From the NCBI GenBank assembly GCA_026391695.1, contig JAPLDP010000088.1:1-64000 (forward strand): a stretch of DNA of 64,000 nucleotides. The letters run 5' to 3'. The DNA is from Bacteroidota bacterium. GTDB lineage: Bacteria > Bacteroidota > Bacteroidia > Bacteroidales > JAGONC01. The position numbers and the translations under genes are program-made. Each line of letters opens with the position of its first letter. The first letter of the stretch is position 1. Below the pieces are notes generated by a model that saw nothing but the letters and a program-made list of their open reading frames with translations, did no database searches and had not been told where the DNA came from. Of the stretch, positions 17,613 to 26,712 are shown piece by piece.

Positions 17613-19301
17613 ATGTTAAAAGATCATCCAAAAGGACTTCTTGTTGCTTTTTTCGCCAACATGGGTGAAAGGTTTGGTTTTTATACCATGATAGCCATTT
17701 TCATTTTATTCCTGCAGGCAAAATATGGATTTTCGGCTGGTAAGGCCAGCCAGATTTATGGTGGCTTCATGTTTTTCGTTTATTTTCTTCCATTACTGGG
17801 GGGGATCATTGCCGACAAGGTTCTGGGTTATGGTAAAACTATCAGCGTTGGACTGGTGGTCATGTTTCTGGGTTATTTCCTTCTGGCCATGCCCACCACC
17901 ATGGGCTCGGGATTAGGTGCTGTTTTTGCAGCCCTCGCCATCATTGCTCTGGGGACCGGATTGTTCAAGGGAAATCTCCAGGCTCTGGTCGGCAGCCTGT
18001 ATGATGATCCTAAATACAGTTCCAAAAGAGATCTGGCTTTCAATATTTTTTACATGGGCATAAACATCGGCGCCATGTTTGCACCCACAGCAGCTGAAAG
18101 AGTAAGCAACTTTATCCTGAACAAATCCAATTTCTTTTATGATGCCAGGATTCCTGCACTTGCCAATTCCTTATTAAAAGGTCATGAGATAGATGTGAAT
18201 AACTACCTGTCCGTCGCCCAGTTACAGGATCCGTCAATAACTATCGACTCATTGCGGATTTTCTCCGAAAACTATATCAACGCTTTAAGTAAATCGTACC
18301 ATTATGGTTTTGGTGTGGCATGCATCAGTCTAATCATCTCTATGTTGATCTTCTGGGGATTCAGAAAATATTATAAACATGCTGATTTTTCGGAAAAACA
18401 GAAGGCTGCACGGGCCGACATGAAAGACCAGGTTGTCAGGCTGACACCACAACAGACCAGAGACAGACTGATTGCACTGGGACTTGTATTTTTCGTGGTC
18501 ATCTTCTTCTGGATGGCATTCCATCAGAACGGCCTTACACTTACATTTTTTGCCAGAGACTATACACAACCCACTGTCGGTAAGGGGATGAACCTATGGT
18601 TCGACCTGTTCGGATTACTCCCCATATTTATTTCGGTCGTCGGGCTTTATTTCCTCATCAGGAAAAAAAGCATATCGCGGGACCGTATCCTTGGTGCCAT
18701 CGCCTTTGTCGGTTTTGGGGTAATAGCATATCTGAGATATCACGGATACCAGGATGTAAATCCTTTTACACCACAAAAGTTCCAACACTTCAATCCATTT
18801 TTTATTGTAGCACTAACACCCATCATTATCGGCATATTTGGTTACATGAACCGGAAAGGCATAGAGCCGCCAGCCCCAAAGAAGATCGGCATAGGCATGC
18901 TGATTACAGCTTTGGGATTTATTATCATGGTCATTGGATCTATCAGTCTTATCGGGTACAGTCCAAAGGAACTTGCCGGATTAGTTGCCCCTACTGACCA
19001 TCTGGTGTCGCCCTATTGGCTGATAACGACTTATTTTACTTTAACTGTCGCAGAGCTGTTCCTCAGCCCCATGGGCATATCATTCGTGTCGCGTGTCGCT
19101 CCGCCGCAGTATAAAGGATTAATGCAGGGCGGATGGTTTGCTGCCACGGCGTTAGGTAACTACCTGTTAAGTGTCATTGGAGCTTTATGGAGCCGCATTC
19201 CACTTTGGGCTCTGTGGCTTGTACTGGTCATTTGTTGCCTGCTGTCAGCCATATTCATTTTCTCGGTTATGAAAAGGCTTCTCAAAGCTACCCAATCCTG
19301 A
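17613..19301 (+). CDS. POT-family peptide transporter
   Basis: A 562-residue inner-membrane protein of the proton-dependent oligopeptide transporter family (major facilitator superfamily), which imports di- and tripeptides with protons. It opens with the family hallmark LLVAFFANMGERFGFYTM, containing the ExxER-like GERFGFY in helix 1, and continues with FNIFYMGINIGAMFAPTAAE and about 14 hydrophobic segments. The last C-terminal conserved block is FLSPMGISFVSRVAPPQYKGLMQGGWF. The stop codon overlaps the start of the radical SAM gene (TGATG), so the two are translationally coupled. Confidence 0.93.
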   Translation: MLKDHPKGLLVAFFANMGERFGFYTMIAIFILFLQAKYGFSAGKASQIYGGFMFFVYFLPLLGGIIADKVLGYGKTISVGLVVMFLGYFLLAMPTTMGSGLGAVFAALAIIALGTGLFKGNLQALVGSLYDDPKYSSKRDLAFNIFYMGINIGAMFAPTAAERVSNFILNKSNFFYDARIPALANSLLKGHEIDVNNYLSVAQLQDPSITIDSLRIFSENYINALSKSYHYGFGVACISLIISMLIFWGFRKYYKHADFSEKQKAARADMKDQVVRLTPQQTRDRLIALGLVFFVVIFFWMAFHQNGLTLTFFARDYTQPTVGKGMNLWFDLFGLLPIFISVVGLYFLIRKKSISRDRILGAIAFVGFGVIAYLRYHGYQDVNPFTPQKFQHFNPFFIVALTPIIIGIFGYMNRKGIEPPAPKKIGIGMLITALGFIIMVIGSISLIGYSPKELAGLVAPTDHLVSPYWLITTYFTLTVAELFLSPMGISFVSRVAPPQYKGLMQGGWFAATALGNYLLSVIGALWSRIPLWALWLVLVICCLLSAIFIFSVMKRLLKATQS

Positions 19302-20278
19302 TGCCATTCCCCTGGGGCCATAACCGGCGGTTCAATTCCTATACCGAATATTTCCGCAGGAAATTTGGCCAGCGGATACAAAAAGTTACCATTGATGCCG
19401 GTTTTACCTGCCCCAACCGCGATGGGACACTTGGAACAGGAGGATGCTCCTATTGCTATAATGATTCCTTCAATCCCTCTTATTGCAGGCCCGACAAGAC
19501 AGTTACGCTGCAAATAGCCGAAGGCATTGAATTCCATGCCCGGCGGTACCGGCGGGCAAATAAATTCCTGGCCTATTTCCAGCCTTATTCTAATACGTAT
19601 GCGCCACTGGAGAAGCTAAAAAAAATCTATGAAGAGGCATTGCATTACCCCGGTGTTACAGGGCTTGTCATAGGTACCCGGCCCGACTGTATTGATGATG
19701 ACATACTGGACTACTTATACGAATTGAGCCAGAATCATTACATAATTATTGAATATGGTATCGAATCGTGTTATAATAACACACTTGTAAGTATTAACCG
19801 TGGTCATACCTTTGAACAGTCGGCAGCGGCAATAAGGAAAACTGCATTAAAAGGGATTCATACAGGAGCACACCTGATCTTCGGACTTCCCGGTGAATCG
19901 CGGGAAGAGATGCTTGCCGAAGCAGCAATGGTATCATCCCTGCCTCTGACAACCATTAAATTTCACCAGCTGATTATCGTAAAAAACACACCTATGGCTG
20001 AAGAATATCAGAGGCATCCTGAAAAATTCAATCCCTTTAGCCTGGAAGAATACCTGGATTTTATCGTGGATTTTCTTGAGAGGCTAAATCCATCTATTGT
20101 CGTGGAGCGTTTTGCTGCCGAGGTACCACCGCGGTACATTGCCGGCCCACACTGGGGGCTTATACGGTATGACCAGGTTGCAGGGGCTATGGAAAAACGG
20201 CTCGAAGAAAGAGATACCTGGCAGGGGAAAGTGTTTAATGGTTTTGCACAACCTCATCCCCTGGCCCCTTCTCCTTGA
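19301..20278 (+). CDS. YhcC-like radical SAM protein (TIGR01212)
   Basis: A 325-residue radical S-adenosylmethionine protein. The 4Fe-4S cysteines lie in FTCPNRDGTLGTGGCSYC at about residues 32-49, a spacing typical of the TIGR01212/YhcC family and unlike the common CxxxCxxC. Further family features are GTRPDCIDDDIL, IEYGIESCYN, HTGAHLIFGLPGESREEML and the C-terminal PRYIAGPHWGL. YhcC-type proteins have no firmly established substrate. The start at 19301 gives a normal N-terminus and is coupled to the transporter stop. The last dozen residues (QPHPLAPSP) are encoded by a dispersed palindrome, so the natural C-terminus may have been altered by that repeat. Confidence 0.9.
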   Translation: MPFPWGHNRRFNSYTEYFRRKFGQRIQKVTIDAGFTCPNRDGTLGTGGCSYCYNDSFNPSYCRPDKTVTLQIAEGIEFHARRYRRANKFLAYFQPYSNTYAPLEKLKKIYEEALHYPGVTGLVIGTRPDCIDDDILDYLYELSQNHYIIIEYGIESCYNNTLVSINRGHTFEQSAAAIRKTALKGIHTGAHLIFGLPGESREEMLAEAAMVSSLPLTTIKFHQLIIVKNTPMAEEYQRHPEKFNPFSLEEYLDFIVDFLERLNPSIVVERFAAEVPPRYIAGPHWGLIRYDQVAGAMEKRLEERDTWQGKVFNGFAQPHPLAPSP

Positions 20279-20302
20279 GGAGAAGGGGTTTGGGGTTGAG
20301 GT
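20251..20302 (+). terminator. Palindromic repeat/terminator over yhcC-like stop
   Basis: ACCTCATCCCCTGGCCCCTT... pairs with ...AAGGGGTTTGGGGTTGAGGT across a 2-base loop, giving a ~25-bp imperfect stem. The TGA stop of the radical SAM gene lies at its apex. It resembles the CACCTCACCCC hairpins at about 4855 and 62596 and probably halts transcription. Confidence 0.6.
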
Positions 20303-20350
20303 GGATATACAATTAAGGATGTGAGGGATAACATCTCAGCCAGATGTTAC

Positions 20351-20539
20351 TCATTTGGCACCCTCATTATTATCATCAGAAGCTGCAACCTTTGGATACC
20401 TTCGAACTTCTTTTAATGCTTTGGAAATGATCCATTCCATTTGCCCGTTGGTACTGCGGAACTCATCGGCCGACCATTTCTCAATGGCTTTTAATAATTC
20501 AGGATCCAGTCTGAGTACAAAGGCTTTTTTCTTGGACAT
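20351..20539 (-). CDS. Ribbon-helix-helix (Arc-like) small protein
   Basis: A 62-residue basic protein whose N-terminus has the ribbon-helix-helix pattern KKKAFVLRLDPELLKAIEKW, with alternating hydrophobics in the strand and then two short helices (NGQMEWIISKALKEV). Arc/MetJ-type RHH proteins bind DNA as dimers. It lies 3 bases after the SPFH gene on the same strand, so it is probably translated from the same message. This SPFH-RHH pairing is common in Bacteroidota, where the small protein is often labelled HicB/Arc-like. No toxin partner is adjacent, so a toxin-antitoxin role is not supported. Confidence 0.75.
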   Translation of the reverse strand: MSKKKAFVLRLDPELLKAIEKWSADEFRSTNGQMEWIISKALKEVRRYPKVAASDDNNEGAK

Positions 20540-20542
20540 CTT

Positions 20543-21409
20543 CTATTGATGTAATGTGCCGGTATTGATGACAGGGCTGACTTCATGTTCGGAGCAGAGC
20601 ACGACCATCAGGTTGCTGACCATCGCGGCCTTCTGGTCTTGGTCAAGATCTATCAGTTTTTTCGTTGAGAGTTGTTCCAGAGCCATCTCAACCATACTTA
20701 CCGCTCCTTCCACGATTTTTGTCCGCGCAGCAATTATGGCTGTGGCCTGCTGCCGTCTTAACATGGCGCTGGCAATCTCGGCAGAATAGGCCAGATAACT
20801 GATCCTGGACTCCATCACATCAATACCCGCAATGGATAACCTTTCGGTCAATTCTTCCTCGAGAACCTTGTTCACATCTTCGCCGCCCGAACGCAGCGTG
20901 ATCTCTGTCATCTGGTCATCAAAGTTATCGTAAGGATAATGACCGGCCAATTTCCTGATAGCCGCCTCACTTTGTATATCAACAAAATGAGAGTAATCAT
21001 CCACGGCAAAGGCTGCCTTAAACGTATTATCCACACGCCATACCAGCACAATACCGATCATGATCGGATTACCGATCTTGTCATTGACCTTGATAGGATC
21101 GCTGTTGAGGTTGCGCGCCCTTAAAGAGATCTTTTTCTTGACGAAAAACGGATTGACCCAGAAAAAGCCATTCTTTTTCACTGTTCCCACGTACTTCCCG
21201 AAAAGAACAAGCACAGATGATTCGTTTGGATTGATTACCATAAAGCCACCCAAACAAAATAAACCTAATACCAGGATAGCAACGAGCCATACCAGCTTAA
21301 AAAGAATTATACCAACCACAGGAGCGATAATCAATACCAGAGTGAAAATAAGGCCAGTGTAGCCTGACATAGGCGAATAAAGTTTTTCCTTACCTGTAAT
21401 AGTTTCCAT
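20543..21409 (-). CDS. SPFH/band-7 membrane protein
   Basis: A 288-residue protein with two N-terminal membrane segments at about residues 15-58, followed by an SPFH (stomatin/prohibitin/flotillin) domain at about 60-220: NPNESSVLVLFGKYVGTVKKNG, FFWVNPFFVKKKISLRARNL, RVDNTFKAAFAVDDY, ERLSIAGIDVMESRISYLAYSAEIA. SPFH proteins form oligomeric membrane scaffolds, often regulating proteases such as FtsH, whose gene is about 2.6 kb away. It heads a two-gene unit with the RHH protein. The 292 bases upstream (21410-21701) hold no gene. Confidence 0.92.
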   Translation of the reverse strand: METITGKEKLYSPMSGYTGLIFTLVLIIAPVVGIILFKLVWLVAILVLGLFCLGGFMVINPNESSVLVLFGKYVGTVKKNGFFWVNPFFVKKKISLRARNLNSDPIKVNDKIGNPIMIGIVLVWRVDNTFKAAFAVDDYSHFVDIQSEAAIRKLAGHYPYDNFDDQMTEITLRSGGEDVNKVLEEELTERLSIAGIDVMESRISYLAYSAEIASAMLRRQQATAIIAARTKIVEGAVSMVEMALEQLSTKKLIDLDQDQKAAMVSNLMVVLCSEHEVSPVINTGTLHQ

Positions 21410-21701
21410 TTGTTTAATGATTTAATTTAATACTTTTTTGATATTATTTTGATACTGCAATAATACAACAATTAAAATCAAAATGCAAGAATTTTTTTCA
21501 CACGCATAAAATTTTATATTTGATGGTCTCGCTTTAAACTCCAGAGGTATTTGGCATCCATGATCCTCCTATGGCAGAAAGGATAGCCGATTATTACGTG
21601 GTGGTATGTCCCTTAAAGAAAACCTTCTCATGAAAAGGTCATTTTCGAAATTTATGATTTTCGTGAGCTGGAAAATATCCTTTAATGAAAGGGCTCTTTT
21701 T

Positions 21702-22364
21702 TCAGGTAAACCGGCCGATGATGGATTGTCCTCCCCTGACTCTCTGTCGTGTGCTGACACACAGTTTTGTATTCAGTGGCAGGAACAGGTCGACGCGGGA
21801 ACCAAACTTAATGATGCCGATTTCTTCACCCTGGCTCACCTCTTTATCCAACCGTGTATAATATACGATCCTACGCGCAACACCGCCCGCTATCTGGCAA
21901 ACCATGACCTCCTTACCCAATTTATTTTCCAGTACAAACGTATTCCTTTCATTATTGAGTGAAGATTTTGGATTCCAGGCGAAAAGGTATTTCCCAGGAT
22001 AGTATTTTAGATACTTGACTTTACCTGATACCGGATACCAGTTAACATGCACGTTGAAGACGGACATAAAGACGGACACTTTAAGACGTTTATCCTTAAA
22101 ATATTCATTTTCTTCCACTTCTTTGATGGATACGACAATACCGTCGGCAGGGCTGATGATCAGCTGATCATCAGGAACAACTTCACGGACAGGATCCCTG
22201 AAGAACCGAACAACTGCGATGAAAAATAGTAAAGCGGCGGCGTATAGGATATAATGTACCAAAGTCTGTTGAGGAAAGAGCACTTCAATGACAGCTAAAA
22301 CGATAATAAGCAAGGCTAGAACGGTAAGTATGATCTTATATCCTTCCTTATGAATTGCCATCAT
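21702..22364 (-). CDS. psd: Phosphatidylserine decarboxylase
   Basis: A 220-residue inner-membrane enzyme converting phosphatidylserine to phosphatidylethanolamine. Two hydrophobic helices at about residues 9-50 precede the catalytic domain, which has RFFRDPVRE, SPADGIVV, SVFMSVFNVHVNWYPVSG and the self-cleavage site FGSRVD near residue 188, where the Gly-Ser bond yields the pyruvoyl group. The short form and GS motif are those of the PSD-A-like family of Bacteroidota. Its ATG overlaps the cdsA stop (TAATG), so the two phospholipid genes are coupled. ATG at 22361 is an alternative start. Confidence 0.95.
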   Translation of the reverse strand: MMAIHKEGYKIILTVLALLIIVLAVIEVLFPQQTLVHYILYAAALLFFIAVVRFFRDPVREVVPDDQLIISPADGIVVSIKEVEENEYFKDKRLKVSVFMSVFNVHVNWYPVSGKVKYLKYYPGKYLFAWNPKSSLNNERNTFVLENKLGKEVMVCQIAGGVARRIVYYTRLDKEVSQGEEIGIIKFGSRVDLFLPLNTKLCVSTRQRVRGGQSIIGRFT

Positions 22365-23191
22365 TAAATTATCTGTAAAACGTACAGCAAATATATAAAT
22401 GAAATCGGAATCGCAATGAGTACACCATCAAAACGGTCAAGAATTCCTCCGTGGCCGGGTAAGATATGACCGGAATCTTTGAGTGAGAGACTGCGTTTTA
22501 GCATGGATTCCACAAGGTCGCCAAGTGTTCCGAATATGATGATTATCAATGCATATATTTGCCATTGTACAGGCGATAGGATGTGATAAAAATGTGATAG
22601 AACCCAGGCTGTAATCAAACTAAAAATCATTCCCCCGATGCTGCCTTCCCATGTTTTTTTTGGAGAAATGCGTTCAAATAAGCGGTGACGGCCCAGTGCC
22701 ATGCCTGAAAGATATGCCCCAGTATCATTAATCCAGAGAATGGCAAAAAATCCCAAAACAATTTCATAGTGAAATGCTCCTGTGATCAACACAGGATTAA
22801 AGAAGAAATTGAAGAGGGAAAATGGTAATGCAATATAAAAAATACCCAGAATAGTATAGCCTATGTTTGTGAATGGTGCGGTAGATTTCCTGTAGAGTTC
22901 GTAAATGCAGATGACCGATAACACAGGCAAATTGATAAGGAGTAGCCGTGTATCTGCGACCATATTGGCTACCAGTGCACACGTCACATACATCAGGATG
23001 CCTCCTGCCAATCCTAAAATTTTATTCACTTTTACCTGGTCAGAGCTGATAATCCTGTAAAACTCCAGTAGCCCGAGGATAGTGATAACCAGAAAAAGCA
23101 AGGCGAAGATGTATGGTTTCCAGATGATGGATCCAACGACAACAATGACGAAGATTATCCCTGTAATGGTTCTGATTAAAAAATTACTCAC
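22364..23191 (-). CDS. cdsA: Phosphatidate cytidylyltransferase
   Basis: A 275-residue polytopic membrane enzyme making CDP-diacylglycerol from phosphatidate and CTP, the precursor for all membrane phospholipids. The C-terminal CDS signature is present: SLKDSGHILPGHGGILDRFDG, with the metal-binding Asp residues; KKTWEGSIGG and NDTGAYLSG come earlier. A GTG start at 23191 (SNFLIRTITGIIFV) overlaps the upstream DUF2007 stop by 8 bases and gives a family-typical N-terminus. The ATG at 23260 would extend the protein 23 residues into the neighbouring gene and is less likely. It is co-transcribed with psd. Confidence 0.95.
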   Translation of the reverse strand: MSNFLIRTITGIIFVIVVVGSIIWKPYIFALLFLVITILGLLEFYRIISSDQVKVNKILGLAGGILMYVTCALVANMVADTRLLLINLPVLSVICIYELYRKSTAPFTNIGYTILGIFYIALPFSLFNFFFNPVLITGAFHYEIVLGFFAILWINDTGAYLSGMALGRHRLFERISPKKTWEGSIGGMIFSLITAWVLSHFYHILSPVQWQIYALIIIIFGTLGDLVESMLKRSLSLKDSGHILPGHGGILDRFDGVLIAIPISFIYLLYVLQII

Positions 23192-23390
23192 TTTCGGTTT
23201 TACTGATATATTGTTTGGCCATAAATGCGTCTTCAACGCTGACATATAGTTCGTATTCACCGAACAGGTAGGCTGAATCCTTCTTATTCACGATAACACT
23301 GGATATCCCTTCATCGTTGAGGATGCTTTTCTTGATCTCAACCTGCCACAGGTGATTGGAACTGAAAATTTTAATCCAGCCAGGGTCCAT
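23184..23390 (-). CDS. DUF2007 small protein
   Basis: A 68-residue protein matching DUF2007, a putative signal-transducing domain with a ferredoxin-like fold: VEIKKSILNDEGISSVIVNKKDSAY, then GEYELYVSVEDAFMAKQYI. The family often occurs near membrane or lipid genes and has no proven function. It sits between the LUD protein (8 bases away) and cdsA, with which it overlaps, so it belongs to the rsfS-ftsH-LUD-cdsA-psd operon. Confidence 0.85.
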   Translation of the reverse strand: MDPGWIKIFSSNHLWQVEIKKSILNDEGISSVIVNKKDSAYLFGEYELYVSVEDAFMAKQYISKTESE

Positions 23391-23398
23391 AAATTTGC

Positions 23399-24043
23399 TT
23401 ATTGCTGGTCTTCGACCAGGAATACGTATAATTCGCGTGGGCCATGAGCGCCCATAACGAGAGTTTTTTCAATATCTGCTGTCCGGCTTGGGCCTGTGAT
23501 CACGGAGATCAGGGAGGGCAGCTTGTCGCCATACCTGGCCTTCATCTGATGAAAGGCCTGTTTAAGATCAGGCACCAATTGTGATGAATAGGCAATGATC
23601 ATATGAATTTCCGGGTAAACATGTAACCGGCGTCCGGACTGTTGCCGCGAAGAAATCATGACACTGCCCAGACGGGCTATCAGATATTCACAACCTGTGA
23701 TACCTATTGAGGTACTTAAAAACTCCTCTTCCTCTGAACTGAATGGTATTTCAGCTTTCTGCAAATATCCTTTGATAATATCCTCGCGACAAAAGACCTT
23801 CTTCCCTTTATATTCATTAACAATAAACTGCAGATTGTCCAGCAGATCCCTTTCATTTTCACAATACACGAACTTTCCGGATACACTGATAAATTCCTGG
23901 GCGAAAGCCACATCGAGTGATTCTTCAATTTCATTATAAACCGAAGATTCAAAGTCGACCGAAGGAAATGGATTATTTGTTTTCGTAATCAGTGCATTAC
24001 GAATCCTTTTGAGGACTTTTTCTTTCGATGTGCTATCTTCCAT
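23399..24043 (-). CDS. LUD-domain (LutC/YkgG-like) protein
   Basis: A 214-residue protein with the LUD domain of LutC/YkgG: GITGCEYLIARLGSVMISSR at about residues 115-134, HMIIAYSSQLVPDL, and the closing SVITGPSRTADIEKTLVMGAHGPRELYVFLV. LutC works with LutA and LutB in lactate oxidation, but neither partner is nearby. In many Bacteroidota a lone LUD gene sits in the rsfS-ftsH-cdsA operon as here, and its role there is unknown. Confidence 0.9.
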   Translation of the reverse strand: MEDSTSKEKVLKRIRNALITKTNNPFPSVDFESSVYNEIEESLDVAFAQEFISVSGKFVYCENERDLLDNLQFIVNEYKGKKVFCREDIIKGYLQKAEIPFSSEEEEFLSTSIGITGCEYLIARLGSVMISSRQQSGRRLHVYPEIHMIIAYSSQLVPDLKQAFHQMKARYGDKLPSLISVITGPSRTADIEKTLVMGAHGPRELYVFLVEDQQ

Positions 24044-24053
24044 AAAAATTATT

Positions 24054-26087
24054 TTATAGTGGGGTGTCAGTGGTGCTCACTGAGGGTTCATCTTTTCCGG
24101 ATTCTGCAGGTACTTCTGCAGGTTGGTTCACCGATTCACTTTTCGGAACAGATTCATTTACAAGCTCTTTTGTATCCTTTCCCCAGGGCCGTTTTCCGAA
24201 AATCCGTTCCAGGTCTTCGCTGAAAATAACTTCCTTTTCGAGAAGCACCTGTCCTAATTTTTCGACCTTTACTTTATTTTTCCTGATCAGTTCAACAGCT
24301 TTGCGATAGGCTGTTTCGACAAGCTTGCTGACTTCGTGGTCGATGATTTCGGCAGTTTTTTCGCTATAGGGTTTAGTAAACGAATATTCCTGCTGACCGG
24401 TGGAATCATAATAGGAAATATTTCCGATTTTATCATTCAGGCCGAAGTATACCACCATGTTGTATGCCTGTCGTGTCACTTTTTCGAGATCATTGAGAGC
24501 GCCTGTTGACACTTTTCCGAAATGGACCTCTTCAGATGCACGTCCGCCCAATACGGCCGTCATTTCATCGAACATCTGTTCAAACGTTGTGATCTGGCGT
24601 TCTTCGGGCAGGTACCAGGCAGCGCCAAGGGCTTTGCCACGCGGGACAATGGTCACTTTCACCAGCGGGTGAGCATGCTCCAGAAGCCAGCTCACAGCCG
24701 CATGCCCTGATTCATGAAAGGCGATAACCTTTTTCTCTTCCGGTGAAATGATCTTGTTACGTTTTTCAAGACCACCGATGATGCGGTCAACAGCATCGAG
24801 AAAATCCTGTTTGCCGATGATCTTTTTACCTTTGCGTGCGGCAATCAATGCCGATTCATTACATACAGCGGCAATATCGGCACCGGAAAATCCGGGTGTC
24901 TGCTTGGCCAAGAATTCTACCTTCGCTGTATCATCGAGCTTTAAAGGTTTCATGTGCACTTTAAAGATTGCCTCCCTTTCCTTAATGTCGGGCAGTTCAA
25001 CGTATATCTGTCTGTCGAAGCGTCCGGCGCGGAGCAGGGCACGGTCAAGGATATCGGCGCGGTTGGTGGCAGCCAGAATGATGACACCCGTGTTGGTGTC
25101 AAAACCATCCATTTCGGTGAGGAGCTGATTCAGGGTGCTTTCGCGCTCGTCATTGCCGCCGGTAATAGGATTTTTCCCGCGGGCTCTGCCTATGGCGTCG
25201 ATTTCGTCAATGAAGATGATACATGGCGCTTTTTCTTTTGCCTGCTTGAAGAGGTCTCTGACTCTCGATGCGCCGACGCCAACGAACATTTCAACAAAGT
25301 CAGAACCTGAAATGGAGAAAAAAGGCACTTTGGCTTCTCCCGCCACCGCTTTGGCCAGCAGGGTTTTACCCGTCCCCGGAGGACCAACGAGTAAAGCACC
25401 TTTAGGAATTTTACCCCCCAGCTCAGTATACCTTGAGGGATTTTTCAGAAAATCCACTATTTCCATCACCTCCACTTTGGCCTCTTCCAGTCCGGCAACA
25501 TCATTGAAATTAATAGCTACGGTGGTATCCCTGTCGAATAATTTCGCTTTGGACTTGCCTATATTAAATATCTGGCCGCCTCCACCACCGGCTCCGCGGC
25601 TCATCATCCGCATGATGAATATCCATGCTACGAGCAGCAGGCCAATAGGGAGCAACCATCCGAGTATATCGCCTCCCCAATTGCGTTTGGTCTTGTTGGT
25701 TATATAAATCGGGGTTGGCAGGGTTTCCTGTGTCTTAAGAACAAACTCCTCAAATGTCTCAGGAGAGGTGAATGTATATTTATACTGGTAGGCCGGGCCT
25801 CTGAATCCGGTGGATTTCAGATCCTTATATGGAGATTCATTCAGCTTTTCTTTCCTGATATAAATCTCAGCATACTCCTTGTTGATCACCACAATCTTTT
25901 CCACATCCTGGCTTTCCAACATCTTCTTCAGCTGGCCCTGGTCAATCTCTTTGGCATCACCCTGGAAATTGATGAAATACGTGCCAAAAAATATTATCGC
26001 CAGTATGGCATAAATCCAATAAAAGCTGAACTTCGGCTTGGTGCTTTTATTTTTTTGTAAACCTTGCGGATTATTATCTTCTGCCAT
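24054..26087 (-). CDS. ftsH: ATP-dependent zinc metalloprotease FtsH
   Basis: A 677-residue membrane-bound AAA+ protease that degrades damaged and regulatory membrane proteins. Two transmembrane helices (about residues 24-43 and 141-162) enclose a periplasmic domain. The AAA module has Walker A GPPGTGKT, Walker B IIFIDEID and the second region of homology [20 protein letters not shown]. The protease zinc motif is HESGHA, with the third ligand Asp downstream. A proline- and serine-rich C-terminal tail follows. The gene is 41 bases after rsfS and 10 bases before the LUD gene, in one operon. Confidence 0.98.
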   Translation of the reverse strand: MAEDNNPQGLQKNKSTKPKFSFYWIYAILAIIFFGTYFINFQGDAKEIDQGQLKKMLESQDVEKIVVINKEYAEIYIRKEKLNESPYKDLKSTGFRGPAYQYKYTFTSPETFEEFVLKTQETLPTPIYITNKTKRNWGGDILGWLLPIGLLLVAWIFIMRMMSRGAGGGGGQIFNIGKSKAKLFDRDTTVAINFNDVAGLEEAKVEVMEIVDFLKNPSRYTELGGKIPKGALLVGPPGTGKTLLAKAVAGEAKVPFFSISGSDFVEMFVGVGASRVRDLFKQAKEKAPCIIFIDEIDAIGRARGKNPITGGNDERESTLNQLLTEMDGFDTNTGVIILAATNRADILDRALLRAGRFDRQIYVELPDIKEREAIFKVHMKPLKLDDTAKVEFLAKQTPGFSGADIAAVCNESALIAARKGKKIIGKQDFLDAVDRIIGGLEKRNKIISPEEKKVIAFHESGHAAVSWLLEHAHPLVKVTIVPRGKALGAAWYLPEERQITTFEQMFDEMTAVLGGRASEEVHFGKVSTGALNDLEKVTRQAYNMVVYFGLNDKIGNISYYDSTGQQEYSFTKPYSEKTAEIIDHEVSKLVETAYRKAVELIRKNKVKVEKLGQVLLEKEVIFSEDLERIFGKRPWGKDTKELVNESVPKSESVNQPAEVPAESGKDEPSVSTTDTPL

Positions 26088-26128
26088 TATGTCCTCTCTA
26101 ATTCATTTTTAAAGTTAAGGGAATAAAA

Positions 26129-26506
26129 TCACTCTTCAGACCGGTATTTTTTCATTTTTGCATCTGCCCAAAGTTCTTCAAGCCGGTAAAAAGACCTGGT
26201 CTTTTCCTGGAAGATATGTACGACAACATCCACGTAGTCAAGCAATATCCATTCTGCGTTTTCATAGCCTTCACTGTGCCAGGGATCGACACCAAGTTTT
26301 TTTTTAACTTCGCCATCGATGCTTTCGGCTATTGCAGATACCTGCGTTATGGATGTGCCATCACAAATGATGAAGTACTTGCAAACAGCGTTGGGAATCT
26401 TTTCAAGATTGAGGCCTAAGATATTCCGGCCTTTTCTTTTGTAAATCGCTTCAACAACAGCTTCCACTAAACTTCCGGTTTCATTATTTTTCTTGCCTCT
26501 GGCCAT
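26129..26506 (-). CDS. rsfS: Ribosomal silencing factor RsfS
   Basis: A 125-residue RsfS/Iojap protein, which binds L14 on the 50S subunit and blocks subunit joining in starvation. Family landmarks are LVEAVVEAIYKRKGRNILGL, YFIICDGTSITQVSAIAESI, PWHSEGYENAEWILLDYVDVVVHIF and FYRLEELWADA. It opens the operon that continues with ftsH and phospholipid genes, a conserved order in Bacteroidota. Confidence 0.96.
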   Translation of the reverse strand: MARGKKNNETGSLVEAVVEAIYKRKGRNILGLNLEKIPNAVCKYFIICDGTSITQVSAIAESIDGEVKKKLGVDPWHSEGYENAEWILLDYVDVVVHIFQEKTRSFYRLEELWADAKMKKYRSEE

Positions 26507-26528
26507 GTTTTTCTATCCGGTTTATTTG

Positions 26529-26536
26529 CAAAGTTA
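26529..26536 (-). promoter_or_regulatory. Candidate rsfS-ftsH operon -7 element
   Basis: On the minus strand this reads TAACTTTG, an exact TAnnTTTG match 23 bases before the rsfS ATG, implying a leader of under 20 bases. No clear TTTG lies at the -33 distance. Confidence 0.45.
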
Positions 26537-26686
26537 CGTAATTATTAACTTACCAGACATGTATTTTGTTCAAAGACAGGGGAGAAATTGAAATTAATAA
26601 TTAATAATCTGTTGAATGTTAGTTCCAGATGACTGTCATTTGAACAGGAGAGTGTCTATGCGCAAAATCTGTACCATAAAGATCAC

Positions 26687-26694
26687 TACCTTTG
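26687..26694 (+). promoter_or_regulatory. Candidate birA -7 element
   Basis: TACCTTTG matches the Bacteroidota -7 consensus, 18 bases before the preferred birA ATG. It makes the in-frame TTG at 26692 unlikely as a start, because that codon would lie within the promoter. Confidence 0.45.
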
Positions 26695-26712
26695 CATGTG
26701 AGACTGTATGAC

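Noticed and set aside
20351-20539. RHH protein as part of a toxin-antitoxin pair
   Set aside because: No toxin-like gene adjoins it; it pairs with the SPFH gene instead.
21606-21962. 118-codon plus-strand frame over the psd 3' end
   Set aside because: Antisense to the conserved self-cleavage region of psd; no family of its own.
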